From Brachycybe producta (Eukaryota > Arthropoda > Diplopoda > Playtdesmida > Andrognathidae), in contig JAUPFP010000093.1 in the NCBI GenBank assembly GCA_036925085.1, forward strand, positions 375,001 through 439,000: DNA of 64,000 nt, given 5' to 3'. Shown piece after piece: positions 1-10,400 of this stretch (positions within the stretch are counted from its first letter, which is position 1; each line of letters starts with the position of its first letter). A program made the position numbers and the translations under genes. The notes under the pieces are model-generated. The model had not been told where the DNA came from. It made no database searches and was given only the letters and a program-made list of their open reading frames with translations.

Positions 1-120
1 CGTTATGCTCGCGAGCAGTTCTCGAACAGTTCGCGATCATATAATTTTGGTTTAGACGTTTAGCTCGCGAGCAGCTCTCGAACAGTTCGCAAACATCTAA
101 TTTTGGTTAACTCGTGTCAG
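1..120. repeat. GCTCGCGAGC-containing repeat, partial
   Basis: Two tandem copies of a roughly 55-bp unit with GCTCGCGAGCAG and GAACAGTTCGC, ending ATCTAATTTTGGTT. Related sequence occurs at 14540-14660 and 56795-57120. The left end is cut by the window. Confidence 0.6.
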
Positions 121-645
121 CGGCTTGAGTTTTCCCAAATGTTAGTTGTTACATATTACACTGTATGTGTGATCCAGGTTTAAAGTGAAATTTCTCACAA
201 AAAAGAGAGAGAGAAACAGAAACAGGTTGAAAATTACAAATTTTCAACGAAAAAAATAAAGTGTCAGTCATTTCCATTGTTGTTTTTCATTGTTATTATT
301 ATAACCAAAAAAAAAAAAGAAGTAAAACGTTATAAGGTCTATAATTTTCTAGGTGAAATTGTTCAGATAATTTAAGAGTGAAATTTATTTCGATGAAGAA
401 AAAAAAAATCATCAGATGAGTTTTAGGTTGAGAATTTGATAAAATTAAACCCTTCAGGTTACAATAATCATAATAATAAAAAACTGTTATGTATTCAGTA
501 TAAAATTAGCCTCTAATTTGAGGCACACACACAAAAAAATAAGCAACAATTGGGTTATTCTTGATTAGCTGTTATTTGAAAGTGTTGTTGGTCATTTTTG
601 ATTGTTCTTTTTAGAAAGTGGACATTGGCGCCACATAAGACAGGT
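121..645. other. AT-rich non-coding stretch
   Basis: Homopolymer-rich A/T sequence. Around 145-180 it has TGTGTGATCCAGGTTTAAA, a short motif recurring at 27655, 28010, 28260, 40630 and 48580 (sometimes inverted), probably a terminal repeat of a small transposon. No coding signal. Confidence 0.4.
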
Positions 646-652
646 TTTTTGT

Positions 653-838
653 TTAATATTTGTCAGTCAGGTCTGTCTTAAAGGCAATTAGAAATCGGGA
701 CAAACAGAAGTTGCTGTCCTTAATATTGTTCGGGTTCTTGGATCGGGAGAGTGCAACATAAAGTTCACCATGAGAAAAAAGCGGTTCATTTAAATTTAAA
801 TAAATTTCAATCTGATTAAGTTTTTGTCCTAAAACCAT
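653..838 (-). pseudogene. Helitron helicase C-terminal remnant
   Basis: Reading on the - strand gives LNEPLFSHGELYVALSRSKN, which matches the last helicase motif of Pif1-type Helitron helicases (consensus HGQLYVALSR). Only about 30 residues are helicase-like. The continuation is a fragment of palindromic family A (around 684-713). No other helicase motif lies beside it, so it is a broken transposon piece, not a gene. Confidence 0.7.
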
Positions 839-839
839 T

Positions 840-1270
840 TACCCTAAAGAAACATTTGCCCTAAAACCATTTACCCTTAAGGGACATTTGACCTAAAAGA
901 ACATTTGCCCTAAACCATTTGCCCTAAAGGGACATTTGCCCTAAAGGGACATTTGCCCTAAAGGGACATTTGCCCTAAAGGGACATTTGCCCTAAAGGGA
1001 CATTTGCCCTAAATTGACATTTGCCCTAAAGGGATGTTCCCCTAATGAGTAGTCTAAATATACAGTAATTGGTTTTAGGGCAAATGTTCCTTGAGGGCAA
1101 ATAGTTTTAGGGCAAGTGATTTTAGGACAAATGTTCTATTAGGGTAAATAGTTTAGGGTAAATGGTTTTAGGGCAAGTGTTCCTTGATGGCAAATAGTTT
1201 TAGGGCAAGTGGTTTTAGGGCAAATGTTCTATTAGGGTAAATGGTTTTAGGGAAAATGTTCCATTAGGGT
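840..1270. repeat. Inverted pair of 17-18 bp minisatellite arrays
   Basis: From 840 to about 1035 the unit ACATTTGCCCTAAAGGG repeats about ten times. From about 1072 to 1270 the reverse complement (TTTAGGGCAAATGTTCC) repeats in a looser array. Together they form an arm-spacer-arm hairpin of about 430 bases. Confidence 0.85.
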
Positions 1271-1274
1271 TAAT

Positions 1275-1735
1275 TGTTATTATGGCATGGATCGAGAGAG
1301 CGCAACATAATGTTGACATAATTGCTGGGCACAATTGCCTGTGATAAACTGTAGTTTAATTTTGCTACTATTATCCCCTCCCCTTTTTATGTTTGAAAGA
1401 GAAAATGAGTTTTTCATTTTCTCTAGTGTGCGCATGCGTGTCGTTTGTTCCTTTTTTACTCCTTTCATTTCAATTTCAGTCACCTCCTCCCACTTTTTCC
1501 CCCCACCACATTTCTCTCTCTCTTCCCCCTTCTACCCTTTCCAACCTTTTTCCCCCCTCTCCAATTTAATATCATGGGGTTCTTGGATGGGAAGGGTGCA
1601 ACATATAGTTGACCTTGAGAAAAAAAGCGGTTCATTTATTCATTTAAATTTATATAAATTGTACAGCGTTAACCACACACACACACACACACAGACCTGG
1701 CTTAATATATATATATATATAATTCTAGTCTAAAA
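1275..1735 (-). mobile_element. Helitron-derived fragment with helicase end and CA/TA microsatellites
   Basis: Same module as 58296-58860: GGGCACAATTGCCTGTGATA, a pyrimidine-rich stretch, then on the - strand remnants of LNEPLF-SQGQLYV, then a CA run and TA run after ACCTGGCTTAATATATA. A second shorter scrap (HYVALSRSMP) lies at 1285-1320. Frameshifts in the T runs destroy the reading frame. It sits directly upstream of the last GTPase exon, inside its intron. Confidence 0.75.
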
Positions 1736-1769
1736 GGTATATTTAAAAATTTTGTTTTATTAATTTCAG

Positions 1770-2219
1770 GCTTCAGGATGTCTCCACGAGCACATTCAAT
1801 GGGGCGATGCGTTTGTGGTCGTCTACAGCATCTGTGATCGAGACAGTTTCTTAAGTGCCAGTGATTTTCTCGAGAAAATTCATAAAGTTAAAGTTCCCAG
1901 GTTTGTTCCCATCATTTTATTGGGAAATAAACGAGATTTGGACCATTCTCGACAGCTGACGGTGGACGATGGTCACGAACTGTCTCTAACGTACGGATGT
2001 CAGTTCTACGAAGTGTCGGCCGCCGACAATTACGTCGGTGTCAGTCTAGCCTTTCATAGTGTTCTGCGCGAGGCGCGGTCTGTCCAGCTGTTGCGTACTA
2101 TTCCCATAAGACGTAGACTGGGAGTAATGACTGTCTCGAAGATGATCGGTATGGTGTTCGGCAAAGGAGCAAAATCGCCACAAAACGGCAAGAAGAAGAG
2201 GCCATCATTGTCCATTTGA
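1770..2219 (+). CDS. Ras-like small GTPase (RERG/RASL11/RASL12 type), 3'-terminal coding exon, partial gene
   Basis: A small GTPase of the atypical Ras group, presumed to act as a GTP-dependent signalling switch. The exon follows a good acceptor (TTAATTTCAG, 1760-1769) and opens in phase 0 just where the G3 region should end. It encodes 149 residues to the TGA at 2217-2219. Visible motifs are the core strand DAFVVVYSICDRDSF, the G4 guanine-binding motif GNKRD, and the G5 motif in YEVSAADN. Then comes a basic tail (RRRLGV, KKKRPSLSI). The protein ends SLSI with no cysteine, so there is no CAAX prenylation box; RERG and RASL11/12 proteins also lack one, unlike classical Ras. The P-loop and switch I must lie in upstream exons beyond the left edge. 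The subfamily is inferred from recall of family sequences; small GTPase itself is nearly certain. Confidence 0.88.
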   Translation, partial: ASGCLHEHIQWGDAFVVVYSICDRDSFLSASDFLEKIHKVKVPRFVPIILLGNKRDLDHSRQLTVDDGHELSLTYGCQFYEVSAADNYVGVSLAFHSVLREARSVQLLRTIPIRRRLGVMTVSKMIGMVFGKGAKSPQNGKKKRPSLSI

Positions 2220-2466
2220 AACGGACCGCGTGAGCTAACAAGTTAGGCTTTCACAGCGTACGAAACGACGGTCGAGCGAAATGTATTCTTGACGGTTACG
2301 GTGTGGCTGCCGACCGTTCCTCCGGGAGAAAATTACAATCAAAATAACAGCTTTCACCATATTTGACTGCTGTGTCATGTGGGAGGAACAGGACGGGTCC
2401 AAGGCGTCCAGGGCCATAGTGCGGTGCCCAAGAAAAAAGGGGGGGGGGGTCAGATTAGGATCCCGA

Positions 2467-2472
2467 AATAAA
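2467..2472 (+). promoter_or_regulatory. Candidate polyadenylation signal for the Ras-like gene
   Basis: AATAAA lies 248 bases after the GTPase stop codon on the coding strand, just before a family A palindromic insertion. It is the first canonical hexamer I see downstream. The motif is common in AT-rich DNA, so this is only a candidate. Confidence 0.35.
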
Positions 2473-2498
2473 GGAGGAGGATGGATTCTCTTGACCAG

Positions 2499-2710
2499 AC
2501 AGGCAATTAAAAATCGGGACATACAGAAGTTGGCTCCGCCCTTTTTATGACGACCGGCAACTTCTAATTGGTTGGTTATGTAGTCTGACGTCACATGCTC
2601 TGCCCCTTTTCAACAGTCGAACCACACACAACAAACCAATTAGAAGTTGCCGGTCGTCATAAAAAGGGCGGAGCCAACTTCTGTATGTCCCGATTTCTAA
2701 TTGCGCCTGT
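2499..2710. mobile_element. Family A palindromic MITE (Mutator-like)
   Basis: Begins ACAGGCAATTA and ends with its reverse complement. The two halves pair almost perfectly through GTTGGCTCCGCCCTTTTTAT and GGCAACTTCTAATTGGTT. It is flanked by CTTGACCAG (2490-2498) and CTTGAGCAG (2711-2719), a 9-bp target duplication with one mismatch. Confidence 0.85.
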
Positions 2711-2719
2711 CTTGAGCAG

Positions 2720-3460
2720 CGTACCAGTGGCCTTGAAACGTGAGCTCTAAACAGCTGTGACCGTTCGAAACAGGCGGTCAAGCGAAAAGTATTCTTAAGG
2801 GTTACACGGTGTGGCTGTCGACTGTTGCTCCGGACTTTCATCAATATTGTCCGTGGTTACTCCCCCTCTATGCCTCTTCAGGAATGGTTGCATGTGTTGG
2901 GGTTGGGGGGCACGACACGACTGGAGCTCAAGAATAATAGGGACCCGATGTAGGTCCCCAGATTTGTAAATACGTGGCTTTGCGATTTGTGCCACACGTG
3001 GTTGTTGTCTGTATACGTTTTTTCTTTCTTTTCTCCATCTTTTTTTTTTAAAAAGTAGTTTGCGGTTCTATTAATTTTGTAGATGACCACTTTGAATGAC
3101 CACACCCACCTTCTCTCTAAATGTAAATGTAAAGTAAATTTTCCACCAGATGGCATTCTAGTGGTCAAGAAAGAGAAGAAGAAAAAAATCATCCCGGAAA
3201 CCATGTGGAGAGAGAAAAATAACTGAAAAAAAGAGCCACAGTGATAAATACTTCCTGGTTGTTGGTTTTTTTGTTGCTGTAAATAAGCAATTAATTATTA
3301 TTGTTGCAAAACGGGAGTCTTCTTCCATTTTTTTTTTGTTATTAATTTTTTTGTTGGAAGCAGAAGAAGAAAAAAAAAGTGGTTTAAAAATATTTCAAAA
3401 CAGTTTTTTTCCATTCTTTCTTGCTTCTCAAAGTGCCAAATTATGTCTTTTGAGTGTTAA
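2720..3460. other. Non-coding region, no assignable feature
   Basis: 2715-2830 repeats sequence found at 2235-2330 (GTTACGGTGTGGCTG and GCGAAAAGTATTCTT), a local duplication around the family A insertion. The remainder is A/T-rich with homopolymers and no coding signal. Confidence 0.4.
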
Positions 3461-4290
3461 GCTCGGGTCACACAGAAGCAACATGTGTCTAGATTATGAT
3501 TTTCAAATAGGTTTTCGTAGTTGTCACTAGGTGACGCATGTTTCTAAATGTTTCTCTCTCTTGTTAGTTTCCAAATATCTGCTATTGTTGCAAAAAGGGG
3601 AGAAAACAGCAACATGTGGCGACATTTGAGAATTGTCACCGAATATTTTTTTTTGCTAGTGTGGATGGTCGCTACTAGTTGCATCTTGTTGCCTTTTTTC
3701 TCTTTGGAACAAGATGCAACAAGTGGCGACATGTGGGAACTATCGCTGGATGTTTCTCCATTTGCCACTAGTTGCATCTTGTTGTATCTTGTTGTAAATT
3801 AAGAAATGGCAACATTTAGTGGGAACTGTCATTAGTTGTTTCTCTAGTTGCATCTTGTTGTAAAGAGAGAAGTGGCAGCGTGTAAGAACTGTCAGCAGAT
3901 GTTTCTCTAGTGTGTACTGTTGCCATTAGTTGCCATTCTCCCATTTGCAACGAGACACAAGCTAGTGGCAACCGTCCACACTAGAGAAACATCTGCTGAC
4001 AGTTCTGACATGTCTCCACTTGTTGCAACAAGTTGCAACAAGTGACGACATATGGGAACTGTCATTTTGTGGACATTCGCCACTAGTTGCATCTTGTTGC
4101 CTTTTGATTATTTTTTTTCCTTGTTGCCACTATGTGGACACTAGTTTAGAGAAACATAGTGCAACTAGTTGCTAGATGCTTTGTGACAGCAACATGTTTC
4201 TCCTGTGTGGACAAAATGTTTCCTCTTGTTGTTACATGTGTGCCATATGTTGATGAAATCTTCTTTGGTGACACTTGTTGCCTTTCTGTG
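3460..4290. repeat. Degenerate array of GCAACATGTGGCGACA / AGTTGCATCTTGTTGC motifs
   Basis: Dozens of imperfect copies, in both orientations, of a 15-20 base motif built from GCAAC, TTGTTGC, GACATGTGG and GTTTCTCTAG. It gives short spurious frames on both strands. No clear period. Confidence 0.65.
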
Positions 4291-4499
4291 GACCGAGTTT
4301 TTAAGGCCTGTTTCCATTGGGTCAATTTTACTTTTAAACCCTCCAATTCTGCAAATCTAATGGAATCAGAACATTTATAGACAATTGCGAGGGTAAAATC
4401 CACTTCCGGGTTTTGAAAATATTTCTTTTACCCAATTTCTGTGATAAAATATCTAATTTTGTACATATTTCTGGTCAATCAAGAAGACTTGACAAATAG

Positions 4500-5075
4500 G
4501 ACCAACTTCAGAAAGTAAAACTTTAGCATTTCAAACATCAACTTGAACCCTCTTAGCAGGGTTCCAACACAGAAAACTTTTGTTTGAGTACTGTATTCTT
4601 GAACAAGGGGTTTTTATTGAGCATTTTCTGCTCTGAGGGTTCAAGGTGACATTCAAGTTCTAAGTTTCCTTTTTGAAATCTATTACTTAGCACTTTTGAA
4701 CTCTCTGAACAAAGTTCCAAAACAAATCTTGTTTAAGTACTTTTCTTCTTCTTGAGTTGAAACCCTGCTTTGAGAGTTCAAGTTCTAGGGGGTCGTATAT
4801 TCTTAATGATATTTAAAAGTCAAAGCTAGTGCTAAACTCTTTAACTTTAGATACAAAGTTTCAGCTAAAAGTTGATAAGTTTAGCAATAGCTTTAACTTT
4901 TAAAGATCATTAGGAATACGACCCTTAGTACTTGAACTCTCTAAACAAGGTTTCAACACAGGAAACTTTGTTATAAAGAATATTCTTTAACAATGAATTG
5001 TCTATGTTGGAACCCTACTCAAGAGAGTTCAAATGTTACTAGTTATCTTAAAGTTGGACCTTAGCAATTGAACAT
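4500..5075. repeat. Inverted-repeat element rich in TTGAACTCTCTGAACAAAGT, with a nested foldback
   Basis: Motifs such as GAACCCTCTTAGCAGGGTTC and AGAGTTCAAGTTCTA recur in both orientations. Inside, 4790-4924 is a separate foldback whose ends are GGTCGTATATTCTTAATGAT and the reverse complement (ATCATTAGGAATACGACC). Related AGAGTTCAAG motifs recur at 18240-18370. Confidence 0.65.
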
Positions 5076-5101
5076 TTGACTTGAACCCTCAAAACAGAAT
5101 T

Positions 5102-5590
5102 AGGGGCTCGGATTTTTTATGCAAATATCAATCAAATGTTTCTCAATCTGTGGCTCACGGGCCAGTTGTGAAGAAACAACTTACATTTATGGTTTTTATA
5201 GTTGACAACTAATAGTAACCAGACATCTAGCCTCTAACCATCCCGTTTGATTATTAGAAAAAGCCATAATTGCAGTTGCCCTAATGATGATGATTAGGGC
5301 TCGGATTTTGATGCAATATCAACCGGAATGTTTCTCAATATGTGGCCCAAGTGCCAATTCTGAAGTGAATCGTTTAGATAATAAAAAAAAAACAATTGTT
5401 CTTCCTAATTAAAAAGTGGTTAGAGGCTAGAACTCTAGTTGACAACTGATAGTAAACCAGACATCTAGCCTCTCTACCCAGCTTTTTTGAGCCCAGTTGC
5501 TCTAATGATGATTACTTCACAGTTGGCTCTTGGGCCACAAATTGAGAAACATTCCGGTTGATATTGCATCAAAATCCGAGCCCTAATGAT
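5102..5590. mobile_element. Family C MITE, two nested or tandem copies
   Basis: Terminal motif GGCTCGGATTTTTATGCAAA and ATCAAATGTTTCTCAATCTG. The inner palindrome is GTTAGAGGCTAGAACTCTAG with TCTAGCCTCTAACC. The reverse terminus (ATCAAAATCCGAGCCCTAAT) is at 5567-5586. A second half-element follows to about 5670. Confidence 0.75.
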
Positions 5591-5669
5591 GATGATTACT
5601 TTATAATATATTGGCTCTTTGGGACCACAGATTGATAAACAATTGCTTGATATTTGCATTAAAAATTCA

Positions 5670-6175
5670 ATACCTATTGATTATCCATTGAACACATGTT
5701 TTTTCTATGTTTGTGGAAACCTGTTCAGAGAGAGTTCAAGTTGATTTTCAAAGTGCCGAAGTTTCCTATTTTTTTTTAAATAAAATTTTGTGTTTTAGTT
5801 TGATCAGAACTTTTATAAGCATATTATTTGTATTTAGTGAAACAAAAAATTAGCAAAAGAAATTTGCGTCAATTTGTGATATATATATAATTAATTAATT
5901 ATATTAATTATACATTTATATATTATTATTATATAAAAAATAAAATGTGCCTTTTTATGTTTATATTATTTTTTTTTATAATATTTTTTTTATATTAAAT
6001 ACCTACAAACCACTTAATTTGTTTAAATAGAAAAAAAAATTGATTATTATAATTGTGGTTATTAATTTAAACAGATTAATTAAAAATAAGCAACAAAAAA
6101 GAAGAGATTAAGACGAGAAAAAGTGATATAATAAGCAAAGAATTAATTAAGATGGTTTTAAAGTGTAAACACTTC
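5670..6175. other. Very AT-rich non-coding stretch
   Basis: Mostly A and T with ATTAATTA runs and poly-T. No coding signal. Confidence 0.4.
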
Positions 6176-6176
6176 T

Positions 6177-7015
6177 CGAATTCTGATTAATTCTGTCCTT
6201 CAAAGGTGCAAAATAAAGAGAAACTTGAAAGTGTTTTAGAAACTAGAATGGGTAATAACTCAATCACTTAAGAAGCATTTTAATGTTGACACATTCTTTT
6301 TTTAAAAAATGTCACTTTCAGCAATTGTTGTCTATAAAAAGTTTATTTTAAAAGATCTCAACATGAAAAATAACCCTCTTAAATGATTGAGCTACCCTTC
6401 TAGTTTCTAAAGCACTTTCTAGTTTGGTTTTAATTTTTATTTTTGCTTTTCTGAAATATGGAAGAATAATCAAAGAGTTGAAAAATCAACTGTTCATAAA
6501 CCGTCTTAATTATCAAATAATCGACAAATTTTACAATTAATCATTTTTTTAACCTGAAAAAAAAAATGATGGAGAAATCTAATTAATAATTATAATTTTC
6601 CTGATAATGATATGAGATTTTTTAAAAAAAAATGAATGATATGAAGCTCTTTTAATTTTTTTCGATCCAATAATTAATTAGTTTTATAATTAATTGATTT
6701 TTTTTTCAAATATCCAGGTTAAAAAGAAAAAAAAATCACTCTCAAACTGATTAATTCTGTCTTTCAGATGCAAAAATTACGAGAAACTTGAAAGTGTTTT
6801 AGAAACTAGAAGGGTAGCTCAATCACTTAAGAGAGTATTTTCATGTTGATGATATCTTTTAAAATAAACTTTTTAACTCAATTTGAAAATGGGTTCAACT
6901 TCAAGCAGACAATATTTTTATATGAATTTTTGTCTATAAAAAGTTTATTTTGAAAGATATCAAATAACATGAAAATAGTATTAAGTGATTCAGTTACCCT
7001 TCTAGTTTCTAAAAT
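6177..7015. mobile_element. Family D MITEs, two copies in tandem
   Basis: Each copy has the arm GTTTTAGAAACTAGAAGGGT, then CTCAATCACTTAAG, TTTTCATGTTGA and ATATCTTTCAAAATAAAC, and the reverse complement of these in the other half. Copies span about 6177-6420 and 6755-7015, separated by AT-rich DNA. Confidence 0.75.
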
Positions 7016-7192
7016 ACAGAATAAACCAAGTTTGAAAATTAGCTGTTACCATAATAAAACATTTAAAATTATTTTCACTCAAAAGATATTTATTAGAACT
7101 TAATAATTTAAAAGTTTTGTTTGTAATTAATAATTAATTAATTAATTAATTGTGCAAAACTAATTATCTAAATTGTTTTGTTTTTACAAATT

Positions 7193-7198
7193 TTTATT
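7193..7198 (-). promoter_or_regulatory. SYT12: Candidate polyadenylation signal of the SYT12-like gene
   Basis: AATAAA on the - strand, 67 bases past the stop. A second candidate is at 7089-7094. Confidence 0.4.
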
Positions 7199-7264
7199 TT
7201 TGTTTAGGTGTCAATTGTTACAGTTATGTTGTTTATACGTAACTTGCTGACCACCAAGTGACCA

Positions 7265-7435
7265 TTACTTGCGTAATGGATGCCACATTGCAACTGGTTT
7301 GCGCAGTGAACTGATCATTTGATTCCAATGGGCTAATGATTTTCCCGATGCTTGAGAACCTACGATGACGTGACCGATGGACGGTGTCCTGCCGTCCGCT
7401 TGATATTCGGCCACCGTCAGTCTCACTTGCACTGT
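7265..7435 (-). CDS. SYT12: SYT12-like exon 8: C2B end and stop
   Basis: 56 codons plus TAA (7267-7265). It encodes VRLTVAEYQADG, GHVIVGSQASGKSLAHWNQM and the family-typical C-terminus RKPVAMWHPLRK. A TTTATT on the + strand at 7193-7198 (AATAAA on the coding strand) is a plausible polyadenylation signal 67 bases after the stop. Confidence 0.94.
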   Translation of the reverse strand, partial: TVQVRLTVAEYQADGRTPSIGHVIVGSQASGKSLAHWNQMISSLRKPVAMWHPLRK

Positions 7436-10400
7436 CTGAAGAAAATGATTTCAGTCAATCAAAAGGCTAACTGCACATTCTTGTTATTCTGCGATTTATC
7501 CACCGTTTACGACTTCACTTCATAAAAATATATGGTAATGACGTCATGCTGCTGGATAAATCGATAAATAACGGAAATGTGTGTAAAAGTCTACAAATTT
7601 GAGGTGAAAACTGAAATTCGAAATGAAATAGATGAACGAAATCCAAAATGGCGGAAAAAGTATTAAAATTCAAAATGGTGAAAATGTTTTAAAATTCAAA
7701 ATGGCAGAAAAGTTTTAAAACTTAAAATGGCGTTGAAAAAATAATTATCAAAATAATAAAATTGTAAATTAAAAGTGGCCGCAAAAGTAGAAATTCAAAA
7801 TGACGACGAATTTGTAAATTAAATGGCTGCAAGAAGTATAAATTCAAAACAAAATGGCGGCCACAAAAACATTCATTCAAAAATCAAAATGGCGGCCACA
7901 AAAAATTCATTCAAAAATCAAAATGGCGGCAAAAATTTGCAAAGAAAATGAAAATTCCAAAAAAAGAAAATGCATTAAAAATGGCGTGTCGAAGTTTTAA
8001 ATTAAAAATGGTGTTGATAAAATAAATTGTCAAATTAAAAATGGCGACGAGTTTTTAAATTAAAAATGGCTGCAAAAAAAAAGTATAAATTCAAGATGGC
8101 GGCAACAAAAACATTCATTCAAAAATCAAAATGTCGGCAAAATTTGCAAAGACAAAATGAAAATTTCCCCTCCAAAAAATGGATTCAAAATGGCGACTTA
8201 CTTGCAGAACATGCGCAGGAACAGAGAAAATCATGGCTTCATTGAAAATAGGACTTTTTTCGTTCCGTTTGATCGAAGTCTTTTTCTTACTTATCTTTTT
8301 ACCATTTTGTAATAAATATACTTTGATGAAAGGATCTTTTTAAAAAAAAAATAGATAAAACATATTAAGATTATTTAAAATATGTCGAATTAATTTTATG
8401 TAATTTTTAATTTTATGAAATCCAACCGGAAGTATCTTTATTGTGTGTCCAGTGAAGATTTCGTGCCTTGACCACTACAACGGTCAGTCTTTCGGCAGTT
8501 GGAAGGTAACTTAAAGAAAACATTATGTCGCCCAATTCGGTAAGTTTCTACGAGTAAAAAAAAAGTTAATAATATAAAACAGTTTAAAATGAAATATATG
8601 TTAGTCAATCTGTGGAATCAGTCAATCTGCGGATTGCGTAGGCAATCTGCAAAAACACCAAACTGCTATTGAATCTGCAAAATTCAATACATTTTAGGTG
8701 TTGGATTTTGCAGATTCACTAGCAGGTAGGTTGTTTTGTAGATTGCCTAGGCAATCTAAAAAAATAATCAAAAGAAATCATAAAATCTTTGTAAAATTAA
8801 AAATACCAAATAAGAATTAAAAATTACTAGAAAACAAATATGAAATTTTAATGCAATTTAACGTAAAAAAATAATGTGGAACTCACTTGATTAACATCAG
8901 TTAGATTTGTCCACATGGTGACCTGCCGCTGAAGGTCAAGGTCATTTAATTTAACCTCTGTCTCGCCAATTAACGTATTCGTATATTTATCGCTGGCATA
9001 AATGTAGAAAAGAACTGAACGTTTTGTTAATTCGTGAGGTTCCACTCCAAATAGAAAACGTTCTTTATATATTGGATTATTTGTTCTTTTTTGTATCTAA
9101 GAAAAGAATATAATTTTTACAAAAAAAAAATCGTTAATTTTTTTAAAAAAATTGCCGCAAAATTTGCATTAGTTGAACAAATATGGTGTCTTGGTACTAT
9201 ACGAAATTAATAACTTAACGCCATATTGGTTCAAACACACAGATTCAAGAATATTATTTCATGTCGCTGTATTTGATTAACTTGCACATTCATCCTGACA
9301 TCTAGTGAATAATTTAGAAAGCTCTTATGGTAATTTGAAATTCACACTTTCACAGTGAAATATTAAAGCTGAGGGCCGATATACAAGAGGGTCGAAATAA
9401 AAAAAAATCATATACGCGATTCACAATAGAGCGTATTTATTATTTTACTGAAATAATCAGTAATTTATTTAGCAAAATGTGATTATAAAATAAAACGGAT
9501 TGACATAGTGAACGAAATAAGGTCCTTGAGGCCGTTCACTTTATGAATATCTTATAAGGGTAAAATGTTTTAGCTGTTAGCTAGCTACCGCTATTAAACT
9601 AACGGCTAATGAACTATTTATAATGTTACTTATTATGTTTTCTTTTTCAATTTTTATGTTTTAAAGCTAAAAACTATTGAAATTTGATAATATTTTAATT
9701 TTAATTTGTGTTTGAATTTTTAAAAAGTCCAATTTGCACCAATAATAAAAATAATAATATATATGATTAGCTGCCGCCGCTAATCAATTATAATCGGCGC
9801 ATCGTGAAAATCGCTGTGAAAATTGTTTTCAAACTATGATAAAAGTTATTTTCAATATGGCGTCGAGCGGGAAGGTTAAGTATTGGTTTTTCTAAGTGAT
9901 TTTTGTGTGAAAATGTCGCGTTTTTATACCAAGAAAAGTTTAATTTTTACCCGTGTCTGCATATTTGATGTCTTATCCGGTAAAAGAAAGACTCTAACGT
10001 AACTATCGATGATTTGAGCCGGATCCGGACCCGCCAAATCACGAGCTTGAACCACACTTACAATCAAATCAGCTGTTTCTCTAAAAAAAAGGTATAAAAC
10101 ACGTTACTTTTAATTAGTTTTCAATGCGTTTTATTGATTTTGTGTTGGGGGGTTCGTACCTATCGTATTCTAACCCAATTTCTAACTGACCAGTGGTTAC
10201 TGGTTCATCCAGTGCTTCTAGAATGACTGAAGTGTCCGAACTGACGCTGTCACATGACATTGCACGTTTAAGATTGGACGGAATTTCAGCCGTATTTCCA
10301 ACACTTTGTTCTCCTTCCAAACTATCAGCTGATCCAATGCTGTCCACGGAAGATTGCGCCTTCATAACGACAAACAACAAAACACGTGGGCGTTTTTAAT

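Noticed and set aside
840..1270. Interstitial telomere (CCCTAAA/TTTAGGG)
   Set aside because: CCCTAAA occurs once per 17-18 base unit, not in 6-7 base tandem, so it is not a telomeric array.
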